Assembly (NCBI GenBank): GCA_019359765.1
Contig: JAHHGU010000011.1
Span: 62,001-126,000, forward strand
Source of the DNA: Aphanothece sp. CMT-3BRIN-NPC111
Lineage (GTDB): Bacteria; Cyanobacteriota; Cyanobacteriia; Cyanobacteriales; JAHHGU01
Reading direction: 5' to 3'
DNA: 64,000 nt
Shown: positions 26,368 through 35,622 of the stretch, one piece after another
Layout: each line of letters opens with the position of its first letter
Position numbering within the stretch: the first letter of the stretch is position 1
Notes under the pieces: generated by a model
Database searches by the model: none
What the model was told of the DNA's origin: nothing
What the model saw: only the letters and a program-made list of their open reading frames with translations
Made by a program: the position numbers and the translations under genes

Positions 26368-28008
26368 TTAAGGATAAGTACCCGCGACCTGAGTCGTCAA
26401 ACTTTCAGACAAGGCTGGCGATCGCACCAATAGACCATACTCAATGCCTTCCACCACGGCCTGATAGGAAGCACCCAAAATATTACTGGAGACACCCACA
26501 GTAGTCCAGCGTTGGTGACCATTACTCGATTCAATCAAAACGCGAGTTTTAGCGGAAGTCCCAGCACCGCCATCAAGAATCCGCACCTTGTAGTCCGTCA
26601 AGTGAAACGTGCCAATTTCTGGGTAAAAGTTCACTAAAGCTTTGCGTAATGCTGCATCCAGGGCAGATACAGGGCCATTTCCTTCTGCGGCTTCTAGAAT
26701 GTCTTTGTCATTAACAGTAACTTTGACTGTGGCTAGAGCATTGCTATAGCACATTTCTGTCCCGTGCAGCATATCGGAATGTACAGACCAGCCTTTGAGT
26801 TCAAACATCTGCTGTCGGTGTCCCAGGGCTTCCCGCATCAGTAAGTCAAAACTCGCTTCAGCCGCCTCAAATTGATATCCCTGACTCTCTAATTCTTTTA
26901 AGCGTTGCAAGATCTGGCGACAGGCTGGATGTTGCTTATCAAGGTTAAGACCAAAGGTGCGGGCTTTTGCCAAAATATTGCTTAACCCAGCTTGATCAGA
27001 AATCACAATTCGGCGCTGGTTGCCAACTCGAAGAGGCTCAATGTGTTCGTAAGTTAGGGGGTTGCGCTCAACAGCAGAAACATGGATGCCGCCTTTGTGG
27101 GCGAAGGCAGAACGACCAACAAACGGGGCGTATTCATCTGGGGCGAGATTAACCACCTCGCTGATTAAGCGGCTGGCTTCTGTAAGTTGAGCCAACTGGG
27201 TGTCCTGAATACAGCTGTAACTTAGTTTCAGCTGCAAATTAGGAATCAAAGAGCAGAGGTTAGCATTGCCGCAACGTTCGCCATAGCCATTGATGGTGCC
27301 TTGAACCATTCGGGCACCTTCCATTACTGCGGCGATCGCATTTGCTACAGCTGTCTCAGAATCATTGTGGGTGTGGATACCTATCGGGTATGCGCCACCA
27401 GTCGCCTCTACAACATCTCGGACAATTTGGCTGACTTCGTGGGGGAGAGTGCCGCCATTGGTGTCGCAGAGGACAAGCCATTCTGCACCCGCTTGGATCG
27501 CGCAATCAAGCGTCTTAAGTGCATAATCGGGATTGTACTTGTAGCCATCAAACCAGTGTTCGGCATCGTAAATCGCGCGACGCCCCTGACTCCGGAGATA
27601 CTCAATCGTGTCCTGGATCATCGCCAAGTTTTCTTCCAGGGTAGTTTTCAGCCCTTCAGTAACGTGCAAATCCCAAGACTTGCCAAAAATCGTCACCCAG
27701 CGAGTTCCAGCCGTGAGAATTGCTTGTAACATCTGGTCATCAGCGGCAGTCGTTCCAGGGCGTCGGGTTGAACAAAAAGCCACTACTTCCGCCTGAGTTA
27801 GTGGTTCTTCCTTGAGCTGCCAGAAAAATTGTACATCCTTGGGATTCGCCCCAGGCCAACCGCCCTCAATGAAGGGAATACCCAGCTTGTCTAGCTGCCT
27901 AGCAATTCGCAACTTGTCTTCCAGTGAGAGCGATAGCCCTTCGCGTTGAGCGCCATCTCTTAGCGTCGTGTCGTAAATCCAAATCTGGTTTGATTTATCT
28001 AAAGTCAT
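26368..28008 (-). CDS. cimA: (R)-citramalate synthase
   Basis: A 546-residue member of the 2-isopropylmalate/citramalate synthase family. It condenses pyruvate with acetyl-CoA to citramalate, the first step of the threonine-independent route to isoleucine. The HMGL-like barrel starts IYDTTLRDGAQREG with the catalytic Arg-Asp pair. The metal-binding GIHTHNDSE and GYGERCGNA motifs follow, and a C-terminal LeuA-dimer/regulatory domain begins near 415. The length fits CimA-type rather than LeuA-type enzymes of cyanobacteria. The codon at 28008 (MTLDKSNQIW) is chosen over 28017 by homology of the N-terminus. The intergenic region to the divergent membrane gene holds OGATAAACACAGAT-like short repeats (units of ACAGATAAAC). 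Confidence 0.9.
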   Translation of the reverse strand: MTLDKSNQIWIYDTTLRDGAQREGLSLSLEDKLRIARQLDKLGIPFIEGGWPGANPKDVQFFWQLKEEPLTQAEVVAFCSTRRPGTTAADDQMLQAILTAGTRWVTIFGKSWDLHVTEGLKTTLEENLAMIQDTIEYLRSQGRRAIYDAEHWFDGYKYNPDYALKTLDCAIQAGAEWLVLCDTNGGTLPHEVSQIVRDVVEATGGAYPIGIHTHNDSETAVANAIAAVMEGARMVQGTINGYGERCGNANLCSLIPNLQLKLSYSCIQDTQLAQLTEASRLISEVVNLAPDEYAPFVGRSAFAHKGGIHVSAVERNPLTYEHIEPLRVGNQRRIVISDQAGLSNILAKARTFGLNLDKQHPACRQILQRLKELESQGYQFEAAEASFDLLMREALGHRQQMFELKGWSVHSDMLHGTEMCYSNALATVKVTVNDKDILEAAEGNGPVSALDAALRKALVNFYPEIGTFHLTDYKVRILDGGAGTSAKTRVLIESSNGHQRWTTVGVSSNILGASYQAVVEGIEYGLLVRSPALSESLTTQVAGTYP

Positions 28009-28039
28009 GGCAAACACAGGAGCAGGGGAACGCTGTAGG

Positions 28040-28103
28040 GTTAACAGATAAACACAGATAGTATTAGATTCATCTGTGTTTATCTGTGTGTATCTGTGGT
28101 TTT
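28040..28103. repeat. Inverted ACAGATAAACACAGAT repeat
   Basis: ACAGATAAACACAGAT at about 28048 is followed by its complement ATCTGTGTTTATCTGTG at about 28070, with a further copy of the half-unit. Similar units are found at 29575-29603 and, in a GC-changed form, at 61240-61280. These are dispersed short repeats and could form a hairpin between the divergent genes. Confidence 0.65.
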
Positions 28104-28131
28104 AAACTAAAAACAAAAAAGTTTTTCAGCC

Positions 28132-28728
28132 GTGTCAACAAATCTTAATTTAGAGTCGCAATCCGAGCAACAAGCTCAGCCAAATTGTTCTGTATTTCGC
28201 ATCTCGCCGCTGATTCGCATTACCCTGATAGCGTTATACTTGGCGCTGACCATTCCACTGCCGTTTTTAGCGCAGGCGTCATCTGCCCCCGTATCGCCCG
28301 GTTTACTAGGGCTGGGGATCGGTTTGGGGTTTGTGGCGCTGTATGGTGCCTTGAGCGAACGGGTGATGGTGGATGAGGAGAAGATTCAGGTGACATATCC
28401 CCATTGGGTGCCGCGTTTCTTCCGCAAGGGCTGGACTTTGCCTTGGGCACAGATAAAAGATTTAAAACTTCGCACTACTGGTCAAGGGGGGCTGGTTTAC
28501 TATTTTGTGAGCAAGTCTGGGACGGCTTATTTGTTACCAATGCGCGTGGTTGGGTTTGCTCGATTAGTGCAGATGGTGGAAGCAAAGACAGGGATTGATA
28601 CAAAGGATGTTCGTCCTCTGGCACAACCCTGGATGTATTTGATTTTGTTGGGATTGACGCTGCTGCTGCTTCTGATAGATGCTTGGACAATTGCTACTGC
28701 CCTAAGTCAGGGAAGCTTGGCTCAATGA
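28132..28728 (+). CDS. Membrane protein of unknown function
   Basis: A 198-residue protein starting at GTG. It has three or four hydrophobic segments (about 29-50 ending LPFLAQAS, 58-78 GLGIGLGFVALYGAL, 165-190 MYLILLGLTLLLLLIDAW). Between them lies a PH-like strand-rich section (VMVDEEKIQVTYP, WTLPWAQIKDLKLRT, TAYLLPMRV) typical of small bacterial membrane proteins with a cytoplasmic PH-like fold. No specific family is claimed. The ABC ATPase gene starts 30 bases downstream in the same direction, so the two may be co-transcribed. Confidence 0.7.
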   Translation: MSTNLNLESQSEQQAQPNCSVFRISPLIRITLIALYLALTIPLPFLAQASSAPVSPGLLGLGIGLGFVALYGALSERVMVDEEKIQVTYPHWVPRFFRKGWTLPWAQIKDLKLRTTGQGGLVYYFVSKSGTAYLLPMRVVGFARLVQMVEAKTGIDTKDVRPLAQPWMYLILLGLTLLLLLIDAWTIATALSQGSLAQ

Positions 28729-28758
28729 AAGGCGTTGTTACTATTTGTTGCAAGTTAA

Positions 28759-29538
28759 ATGAATCAACTGGGGAATGCGACCAAGGCAAATCAGCAGATA
28801 TCTCATCTGCGCCTGGAACAAGTAAGCCTGGGGACATCACTTAGTTCACAATATTTGCTGAAAGACATTTCCTTTGAGTTATTTCCAGGTTCGTGCATTG
28901 CGATTATTGGACCTTCCGGTGCTGGTAAGACCTCACTGTTGCGCCTGTTGAACCGGCTGATAGAACCAACATCTGGAACAATTTATTTGGAAAACCAAAG
29001 CTACGAGAACATCCCCGTGATTCAGTTGCGGCGTCAGGTAATGCTCGTGCCTCAAGAACCAAAACTTTTAGGGATGAAAGTTGCCTCGGCTTTAGCTTAC
29101 CCTCTGGTTTTGCAGGGCATGAAACAACAAGAGATTCAGCAACGAGTTGTTAGCTGGATGCAGCAGCTGCACATTCCAGAACACTGGCTGGAACGGACAG
29201 AGGTGCAACTATCGGTGGGACAGCGGCAACTGGTAGCGATCGCTCGCGGCTTAATAGCCCAACCAAAAATATTATTACTCGATGAGCCAACATCTGCCCT
29301 GGATGCTGGTCGAGCTTCTTATGTCCTGCAAGTGTTAATGCAGTTAGCCAACAGCGGTGAAACTACAATTGTAATGGTTAATCACCAGTTAGATTTAGCC
29401 CAGCAGTTTTGCCATCGTGTCTTATATTTGCAGGATGGGCAATTGCTTGAGGATGTCCCAGCGGATCGGGCAGATTGGGTTAAGTTACGCGATCGCTTGA
29501 TTCAAGCTGAAGCTCAAGCCGCCCAAGAGTGGCTCTAA
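28759..29538 (+). CDS. ABC transporter ATP-binding protein
   Basis: A 259-residue ABC ATPase with Walker A GPSGAGKTSL, a Q-loop in MLVPQEPKLL, signature LSVGQRQLVAIARGL and Walker B ILLLDEPTSALD followed by the switch His in MVNHQLDL. The signature begins LSVGQ rather than LSGGQ. The layout resembles the PhnC/PstB-like and FetA-type importers or exporters. No permease gene is adjacent apart from the membrane protein upstream, which does not look like a classical permease, so the substrate cannot be inferred. Confidence 0.85.
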   Translation: MNQLGNATKANQQISHLRLEQVSLGTSLSSQYLLKDISFELFPGSCIAIIGPSGAGKTSLLRLLNRLIEPTSGTIYLENQSYENIPVIQLRRQVMLVPQEPKLLGMKVASALAYPLVLQGMKQQEIQQRVVSWMQQLHIPEHWLERTEVQLSVGQRQLVAIARGLIAQPKILLLDEPTSALDAGRASYVLQVLMQLANSGETTIVMVNHQLDLAQQFCHRVLYLQDGQLLEDVPADRADWVKLRDRLIQAEAQAAQEWL

Positions 29539-29709
29539 GAAGCTATCCGAAAAGTAATTTTAAGATATTTTTAACCACAGATAAACACAGATGAACACAG
29601 ATACTAGTAAGTATTGTGTCACTGAAACGGATGCAAGAAAGATAGGCTTTAAGTAATGGCTTGGTTTTGCTTTTTTTAAGTTTGGCGATTGAAAAGCCTT
29701 GATTTAGCG

Positions 29710-30516
29710 TCAATTGCTCTGCCCAACTGCCATGCTGGGAGCCAGACGTCCACCATTGTTTCTATGATTTGACGCTAACGGCTGTGGTGTTGCCCCATTA
29801 AGAATTTCTAGATTGAAGCGATAGCCTACATGGCGGATGGTTTGGATCAAGCTGGGTTGCCGGGGATCAATTTCGATTTTTTTACGCAGGGATAGGATAT
29901 GCGTATCAATAGTGCGCGGGTTATCAATAGCATCAGACCAAGCACGGCGCAACAGTTCAGAACGAGTCAGGGCTACTCCCCCGGCTTGGGCGAGGACATA
30001 AAGGAGACTAAATTCTTGAGGAGTTAAGTCAATAAACTCTCCTTTGAAGCGGACGCGGCGCTGTACCAAGTCAATATTGAGGTCGCCATAATCCAAAGAA
30101 ATTGGTGCGGCAATGACGCGCAGGCGTCGAATTAGCGCCTCGACTCTAGCTAGAAACTCTTGCATACCAAAGGGCTTGGTTAAATAATCGTCTGCCCCAG
30201 CTCTAAGGCCGTTGACAATATCTGGTTCGGTGTTACGGGCAGACAGCATCAATATAAGCGACTGGCGTTGCTGCTGTAGCCAGCGACAGAACTCGACACC
30301 ATCGCCATCAGGCAAGTCAGAATCAAGGATGACGATTGCTGGTGGGCGGCTGTAAAACGTTTCCCTAGCTTGATGAATAGTAGCGGATTGATGAACCCAA
30401 TAGCCTGCTTGCTGTAAGTGCCAGCCCAGTAGCGATCGCAGGTGGGTGTTTCCTTCGACAATTTGAATATTAACCGATGGCACAGCAGTATACTTCCCCT
30501 CGAGCTGGTGAGTCAC
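29710..30516 (-). CDS. OmpR-family response regulator
   Basis: A 268-residue regulator starting at GTG. The receiver domain (about 15-128) has the phospho-acceptor Asp65 in VILDSDLPDG, the Thr/Ser position in LMLSARN and Lys in YLTKPF. The Asp pair near the N-terminus is replaced (VEGN), so one acidic Mg-binding position is Glu-only. The winged-helix output domain (about 138-235) shows LTPQEFSLLYVLAQ and TIDTHILSLRKKI, then GYRF. An unusual polar tail follows. It should bind DNA as a phosphorylation-dependent dimer. No histidine kinase gene is adjacent. Confidence 0.88.
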   Translation of the reverse strand: MTHQLEGKYTAVPSVNIQIVEGNTHLRSLLGWHLQQAGYWVHQSATIHQARETFYSRPPAIVILDSDLPDGDGVEFCRWLQQQRQSLILMLSARNTEPDIVNGLRAGADDYLTKPFGMQEFLARVEALIRRLRVIAAPISLDYGDLNIDLVQRRVRFKGEFIDLTPQEFSLLYVLAQAGGVALTRSELLRRAWSDAIDNPRTIDTHILSLRKKIEIDPRQPSLIQTIRHVGYRFNLEILNGATPQPLASNHRNNGGRLAPSMAVGQSN

Positions 30517-30982
30517 AGATTAACAAACCTAATGTCAGGATTTTGTAACAACTGCTACTAGGGGATGAGGAGGAAGGTCTAACCCTGAAAGTTACTCCGG
30601 AATTGCCACCTGCCAGTGAGTAGAATAAGCTTAACGAAGGTAAGCAAAGTAGTTATATCCTCTCTTCCGATGCGATAACAGAACCGTATCTTAATGAAAA
30701 GAGGATTTCCGGCTTGGCAAACCACTACATCTGGAGAAGAAACTGGCGTTGGTTGACACAGAACACACTAGAAATAGCCCGACAGATACATGATCCCAAG
30801 CCATCGGCTTGGTTACGATGTAACTAAATGGAATGCGATCGCTCTTTCCTCACCTAGCATAAGTAGAAACACGCAATGGGGCCGGAGCGTCTTTGAGGCA
30901 TAAGCTATGCGATGCGCTAAGAGCGATACCGGTTTAGGTGACCGTCTTTAACATAGTCATTTATTTATAAAGGGACACGATC
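30517..30982. other. Intergenic region, no gene recognised
   Basis: No supported frame. A GCGATCGC-like palindrome lies near 30836, and a scrambled GC-rich repeat (AAGCTATGCGATGCGCTAAGAGCGATAC split as AAGCTATGCGATG and CGCTAAGAGCGATAC) lies at about 30903-30930. Confidence 0.5.
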
Positions 30983-31231
30983 ATGCTTCAGGACACTCAA
31001 ACCATCCGCCACTACCAAAAGCTTACTGATGCCCTCAGCGAAATGTGGAACCGGGGTTATCGCTTTGGCGATCTGCGGCTGTATTTAGATGGCTATTTAG
31101 CTGCTCTGCGGCACACAAATGCCATTGAACCCATTCTTATCCACCGACTAGAGGAAGAAGCAAGCCGCTACCTCTACGATAGATCCAACTTTGAAATGCC
31201 AGAGCCACAACCAGAAACTGACTACCGTTAA
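30983..31231 (+). CDS. Small conserved cyanobacterial protein (DUF6761-like)
   Basis: An 82-residue protein with AAAGGGACACGATC before ATG. It reads TIRHYQKLTDAL, then WNRGYRFGDLRLYLDGYLA, then IHRLEEEASRYL and ends EPQPETDYR. This matches my memory of a short, widely conserved cyanobacterial family (DUF6761) of unknown function. It is all-helical and soluble by appearance. It stands alone with its own promoter region. Confidence 0.7.
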   Translation: MLQDTQTIRHYQKLTDALSEMWNRGYRFGDLRLYLDGYLAALRHTNAIEPILIHRLEEEASRYLYDRSNFEMPEPQPETDYR

Positions 31232-31601
31232 TGCTTTTTCAGCTTAACTTACATCTGTCTTGAAAGAAAGCTAGGGTGTAGAGTGTGAGATGTAGGGGGT
31301 AAAGGTTGAAAAGGAAATGCTTTAACCTTTACTTCCTGCATAGCCATAATTTAAGCTAGTAGTGCAATATCTGAGTTTTTAGGGCCTACTTTTATAGAAA
31401 TTATTCAGAAAGTAGAGATGCCCATGCATGGTGGTCATGTCGATTTTCACTCTTCCATTATGACCAATGCTATATATAATTTGCGGCTATTTTTAATAAA
31501 AAAAAAGTCCGTTGAGGCGGACTCTTAGTATCAATACTTTGTTCTAGCCTTTGATAGCAGGCTTGGTTAGTGTAACCGTGGCGTTAGTAGCTAGGTTCTG
31601 T
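31232..31601. other. Intergenic region between convergent genes
   Basis: It holds a minus-strand terminator at 31498-31527 and no supported gene. The part at about 31415-31450 weakly resembles the dispersed repeat near 52040. Confidence 0.5.
31498..31527 (-). terminator. Rho-independent terminator after grxD
   Basis: On the minus strand AGTCCG/CGGACT pair as a 6-bp stem around a six-base loop, followed by eight or nine T. It lies about 75 bases past the glutaredoxin stop codon. Confidence 0.75.
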
Positions 31602-31925
31602 TTAGGAAGCTAGAGCAACTTCCACCATCTGTTGCAATTCGCCCTTTTGGTACAGTTCAATCATCACATCGGAGCCACCAACAAATTGACCGTCGATATA
31701 GACTTGGGGAATTGTTGGCCAGTTGGAATATTCCTTGATGCCCTGGCGTATTTCGTAATCTTCCAGGATGTCAAGAGTCTCGTAAGGGACGCCCAACGTA
31801 TTTAACATCTGAACTACATTGTTGGAAAAACCACACTGGGGCATCAACTTATTGCCCTTCATGAAAACCAAAATCTTGTGCTGCTTTACTAAGCTGTCAA
31901 TCCGCTCTTTTACTTCTGGCGTCAT
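31602..31925 (-). CDS. grxD: Monothiol glutaredoxin, Grx4 family
   Basis: A 107-residue monothiol glutaredoxin with the active-site CGFS at 31-34 and the glutathione-binding motifs [11 protein letters not shown] and GGSDV. Family members bind a [2Fe-2S] cluster with glutathione, often together with BolA, and act in iron-sulfur delivery or iron sensing. The BolA-like gene 148 bases upstream on the same strand supports the partnership. The length is normal for the family. Confidence 0.93.
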   Translation of the reverse strand: MTPEVKERIDSLVKQHKILVFMKGNKLMPQCGFSNNVVQMLNTLGVPYETLDILEDYEIRQGIKEYSNWPTIPQVYIDGQFVGGSDVMIELYQKGELQQMVEVALAS

Positions 31926-32073
31926 AGTTCTGGTTAGTATTCTCTGTTGTCTCGTATATCTCTAGTCTAATGGCGACCCTAGAGAATGCTGTGTTTATCT
32001 TGGGTGGCATTCTCCCAGCGCCGAGTCTGCGACTACAGCGCGGCACTTATATCCCCCACCACACTCTCATTAG

Positions 32074-32334
32074 TTAAACAACCTGCCCTGCTGCTTCCCA
32101 AGCTTGGGGAGTGTAGGTTTTTAGGGCTAAGGCATGAATCGCTTCTGTAGCCATTGCTTGTCGCAGCGCCCCATAGACTAGCTGGTGCTGCTGCACAAGC
32201 GTTTTGCCTTCAAACTGGGATGAAACGACAATGGCCTGATAATGGTCGCCGCCACCAGTCAGATCTTGAACCTGCACCTGAGCATCTGGCAACTCAACCT
32301 TGATCATCGCCTCAACTCGATCTGGGCTAATCAT
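32074..32334 (-). CDS. BolA family protein
   Basis: An 86-residue BolA-like protein: [48 protein letters not shown] region (read in pieces: [40 protein letters not shown]). The conserved His of QHQLVY is present. It forms a [2Fe-2S] complex with monothiol glutaredoxins in other organisms, and the grxD gene lies immediately downstream. A small TPR-like secreted protein gene lies 36 bases upstream on the same strand, so the three may be one operon. Confidence 0.9.
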   Translation of the reverse strand: MISPDRVEAMIKVELPDAQVQVQDLTGGGDHYQAIVVSSQFEGKTLVQQHQLVYGALRQAMATEAIHALALKTYTPQAWEAAGQVV

Positions 32335-32370
32335 TGAGACTCCAAATAAACGTCAATGCATAATTCTAAT

Positions 32371-33003
32371 TTAACTTCTAGGCGTAGCTGGCGGAGTTGA
32401 CTCGACGTTGGGGGCACTTGTTGGGCTAAAGGGGGCTTCCACAAACCCCAGCTCAAATAACTGCTGGTAAGATTTCTTGCCAAGGTTGCGTGTTGGGTTC
32501 TGAGAGCGAATAATTTGAATCAATAAAGGCACAGCTAACTCAGGCTGGTTTTGTGCCCGGTGTACAAGCGCCAGTTGGTAAGTCGCCTCATCCCGCTTTT
32601 CAGCAGTTTCTAGTGCTTTGCGTTTCTGATTCTCGACAATCCGGTTGTCAATCCCGGAAAAGCTAGTCGCCAGCTGCGTGTAGAAATTAGACAACTGGTT
32701 GAAAACCAAGCGGGCATCCTGAAGTTTCTTGATAGCCACAGGATAGTTCTGAGACCCTACCGCACTAACCGCGTCATCCATCAAGCGTTGCCCTGCTGCC
32801 ATACTGAGAAGGCCACCGTTCTGACTCAACGGACGAACAGTGTTCGGGTCTGTCAAGTCGGATTGTGTCTGAGTCGGGTCTTCTGGTGGCGCTGGCTTCT
32901 GAGTCTGTGCCTGTGCCAGCGGCATCAGAGCCAATGTTACTGTGAAGGGTAAGGAAACAAGGCAGGTAAAGCTGAGGCGACGAATAGTTCCAGAAGCTAC
33001 CAT
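32371..33003 (-). CDS. Exported helical-repeat protein of unknown function
   Basis: The start at 33003 gives a 210-residue protein with a signal peptide (FTCLVSLPFTVTLALMPLAQA). A Pro/Gln-rich linker follows, then paired helices (YPVAIKKLQDARLVFNQLSNFYTQ in pieces; AEKRDEATYQLALVHRAQNQPELAVPLL) resembling TPR-type repeats. The tail is Pro/Ser rich. The frame extends to 33039 with a Cys-rich start that is less likely. No family name is assigned. It may be the first gene of the BolA/glutaredoxin operon. Confidence 0.65.
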   Translation of the reverse strand: MVASGTIRRLSFTCLVSLPFTVTLALMPLAQAQTQKPAPPEDPTQTQSDLTDPNTVRPLSQNGGLLSMAAGQRLMDDAVSAVGSQNYPVAIKKLQDARLVFNQLSNFYTQLATSFSGIDNRIVENQKRKALETAEKRDEATYQLALVHRAQNQPELAVPLLIQIIRSQNPTRNLGKKSYQQLFELGFVEAPFSPTSAPNVESTPPATPRS

Positions 33004-33345
33004 AGAGTCACTAATAGTGGGTGAGCAGAAACAAAACAAATCTAAACTTTGGGTATCTTAACATTGCCAGACCTCACTGAGTTGAAGTCCTTGAGCAATT
33101 GAGATTCCACAGTCTTGCCTTCGATTAGACCCACACAATCGTTAGGATGTTCCCCAACTGACAAGTGGCTAGCTGCTAATGAGTCCACCATATAATTTTG
33201 ATAAGTATACTTTGGGCGTTCAGAAAGTGAGTTTTTCACTTCAGCTGCCCTTAATCATTAATCATTATTCAGAGCGATCGCTCCTCTATATCAAACAAAA
33301 GTAAATATTCTTCTGTGGGAAAGGGGTAATACATATGGAGGAAAA

Positions 33346-34770
33346 ATGGCCGACGAGAAAACTTATCTAGAGTTGTCAGAGTCAGATGGTGCAGCTCACA
33401 AATTTTATGAAGTAATTGTCAATGACACGCAAGTGTCGATCCGCTACGGTCGCATTGGAGATACTGGTCAGTCTCAAGTGAAAACCTATCCGACGCCGGA
33501 AAAGGCAAAAGCTGAAGCGACTAAAAAGATTAATGAGAAAGTGAAAAAAGGCTACGAACACGCAGTCATGGGTATGCGTCAAAAGCGTTCTGTGACTCGT
33601 CGGCAGATTAAGAGCGATCGCTCAACTGCTTCTCAAGCTCCAGTTATTTGGAAATTTAACTCTGGTTCTCCCGCTTTTGGCATTTTTATTGATAACTCCC
33701 GCTGTTGGGTAGGAAATGAGGCGGGTCAAATATTCGCTCTTAGCGACACAGGAATTGTCCACAACCAGCTTCGTCTTCCTGATGGCGTGAAGTGTATTGT
33801 CGCTGATAACGGCTGGCTTTATGCGGGGTGCGATGATGGCAAAGTCTACGACTTGACAGGGAAAATTCCCCGTGTAGCTTATGAAATTGCCCCGGATGTA
33901 AATATTTTCTGGCTCGATATTAAAGATGCAATTCTCGGTGTTTCTGATGACGTTGGTAATGTCACCACCATCAATCACGAAGATGAGTCCCAATGGGCTA
34001 AAAAGAGTAGTGGGGAGTCTGGCTGGATGGTGCGCTGCGATGAAATTGGTGTCTACCACGGTCACAGCGATGGGGTGACGATGTATGACTGGGAAGATGG
34101 CAAGAGAATTTGGAATCAGAAAACCCGTGGCAATGTGCTGTTTGGTTGGCAGGAGGAATCAACAATTTATGCTGGTACCAGCCAAAGTTTAGTTTATTGC
34201 TTCACGAAGAACGGGGAAGTTAGCACCATCTACCAGTGCGATGCGCCAGTCTTTTCTTGCGCTACGGCCCAAGAAGGTAAGTATGTGTTTGCAGGCGACA
34301 ACTGTTCCTCAATTTATTGTTTTAATCAGGGAGGCGATCGCTTGTGGAAATTAGCCACTGGCTGCGGTTCCGCATTTTCTATGCAGTTTTTAAATAATCG
34401 CCTCTATATTGTTACTACAGATGGTTCTCTTGCCTGCATTGATGCCAGCGAAACCGCTATCCAGGCAGCACAATCAGGTACTCTTCCCCAGACGGTTAAT
34501 ATTCAAGCACCTACTACTGTGGCAGCAGCAGTTCCCTCTAATACCTTGGAAACGACCTCCAGCGCAACTCAGGGAGTAATTGTGGAGTGCTTTAAAGAAG
34601 GCGGTCAGTTAAGAATCCGCGTTGTTTCCCCAGGCTACAACCCCAATTGGAAGGTGCAATTTCCCAGAGATATTCGCTCTGAAGGTGCGCGTTATTTGGT
34701 GGAAGAGGTACGTGAATCTGCTCGCGGCGGCTTCTATCGTACTTTTGGCGATATCAAAAAACTTGTGTAA
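33346..34770 (+). CDS. WGR domain / beta-propeller protein
   Basis: A 474-residue protein with ATGGAGGAAAA directly before ATG. Residues about 1-80 are a WGR domain (KFYEVIVNDTQVSIRYGRIGDTGQ), a nucleic-acid-linked module known from PARPs and the MolR family. Residues about 95-370 are PQQ/WD-like propeller blades (WVGNEAGQIFALSDTG, LYAGCDDGKVYDLTG, VFAGDNCSSIYCFNQGG). Residues about 408-474 are a compact module, GVIVECFKEGGQLRIRVVS through YRTFGDIKKLV, found twice in the VWA protein at 36408. WGR also begins the retron ARM protein at 44154, so this may be an accessory of that system. Confidence 0.82.
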   Translation: MADEKTYLELSESDGAAHKFYEVIVNDTQVSIRYGRIGDTGQSQVKTYPTPEKAKAEATKKINEKVKKGYEHAVMGMRQKRSVTRRQIKSDRSTASQAPVIWKFNSGSPAFGIFIDNSRCWVGNEAGQIFALSDTGIVHNQLRLPDGVKCIVADNGWLYAGCDDGKVYDLTGKIPRVAYEIAPDVNIFWLDIKDAILGVSDDVGNVTTINHEDESQWAKKSSGESGWMVRCDEIGVYHGHSDGVTMYDWEDGKRIWNQKTRGNVLFGWQEESTIYAGTSQSLVYCFTKNGEVSTIYQCDAPVFSCATAQEGKYVFAGDNCSSIYCFNQGGDRLWKLATGCGSAFSMQFLNNRLYIVTTDGSLACIDASETAIQAAQSGTLPQTVNIQAPTTVAAAVPSNTLETTSSATQGVIVECFKEGGQLRIRVVSPGYNPNWKVQFPRDIRSEGARYLVEEVRESARGGFYRTFGDIKKLV

Positions 34771-34819
34771 AGAAAATTCCTTATGAGCGAAGCGATCTTC
34801 AGCCGGAGTTCGCAGATGC

Positions 34820-35203
34820 TCACAGTTGGCGAAGGAACTCAATGTTCAGTTCTAGCTTTTGTCCGAGCCACAGCGCATGGCTTGTATGGTCTTCCACATC
34901 ATTACCCGTTTCCGGATGGATGAGAATATCCAACCCCTGACGGTTGAGCATTAACCAAGGGACAACATGGCTAAACTCATTGGGTGAGAACGCCACTTGA
35001 TACATTGCTTTTGGGTGTGGACCAATAGGCTGTTCGTGCCAGCGCCCCAGGCGCACATCAAAATTAGCCGCCAATCCAGAGCGTACCTGTGTAGCCGCAT
35101 CACGGCTGGCAGGGTCATCAAAGTAGATATGTGCATGAAAACCAGTGATACGGCTTGTCTCTTCTCCCATTGGTTTTAGCGCCTCCGAAAAACTGGGAAT
35201 CAA
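34820..35203 (-). CDS. DOPA 4,5-dioxygenase family protein
   Basis: A 127-residue protein of the small DOPA 4,5-dioxygenase family, which cleaves catecholic rings in plants and fungi and is of unclear role in bacteria. The His residues expected for Fe binding are present in GFHAHIYFD and LIHPETGNDVEDH; the GPHPKAMYQVAF segment is also typical. Another possible start is the inner ATG giving MGEETSRITGF. It converges on the WGR gene with a 49-base gap and is not obviously part of the retron region. Confidence 0.85.
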   Translation of the reverse strand: MIPSFSEALKPMGEETSRITGFHAHIYFDDPASRDAATQVRSGLAANFDVRLGRWHEQPIGPHPKAMYQVAFSPNEFSHVVPWLMLNRQGLDILIHPETGNDVEDHTSHALWLGQKLELNIEFLRQL

Positions 35204-35622
35204 GGCATCTATACTATCTGGAGTTTAGACTAAATGAGAAAAAAGAGCGATCGCAGTAGCTAAAGTTAACCCCTTGGATTTTTATGCTGTCCTTGCTGTG
35301 ATTTCAGCATACGAGCTTTTAATTGAGGATTTTTGGCTATAATTTCTGGGTTTCCCGGATACCAGGGGGATATCGTCATAATCAGGAATTCCATCATCAA
35401 TTAAGTAGCGAGCATTAATATTTTCTGGATAGCCTTCGGCTACCCCACCCGCACATATAACAAACTATCAAAATGGAAGTGGACTTTGGTAAAAGCTTCA
35501 TTTTTATTTAGCTCTTGATTCATAACGGCTAATTGACTATCCCTTAATATATTTTTTTCATAATAGCGCTTAATACTGGTGGCTTGGATGAAAAACTACT
35601 ATATAAATCCCTATCAGCGCTT
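35204..35622. other. Intergenic region with a possible decayed ORF
   Basis: No intact gene. On the minus strand an open stretch ending at 35282 reads AEGYPENINARYLIDDGIPDYDDIP (given as AEGYPENINARYLI and DDGIPDYDDIP), and a second frame ending at 35267 continues PWYPGNPEIIAKNPQLKARM. Together they look like the end of a protein broken by a frameshift. No start codon was found for the first frame, and the family is not recognised. Confidence 0.35.

Noticed and set aside
27301..27729. 142-codon plus-strand frame inside cimA
   Set aside because: Antisense to a well-supported citramalate synthase gene.
33042..33239. 65-codon minus-strand frame upstream of the exported TPR-like gene
   Set aside because: No recognisable family, no ribosome-binding site; left out as unsupported.
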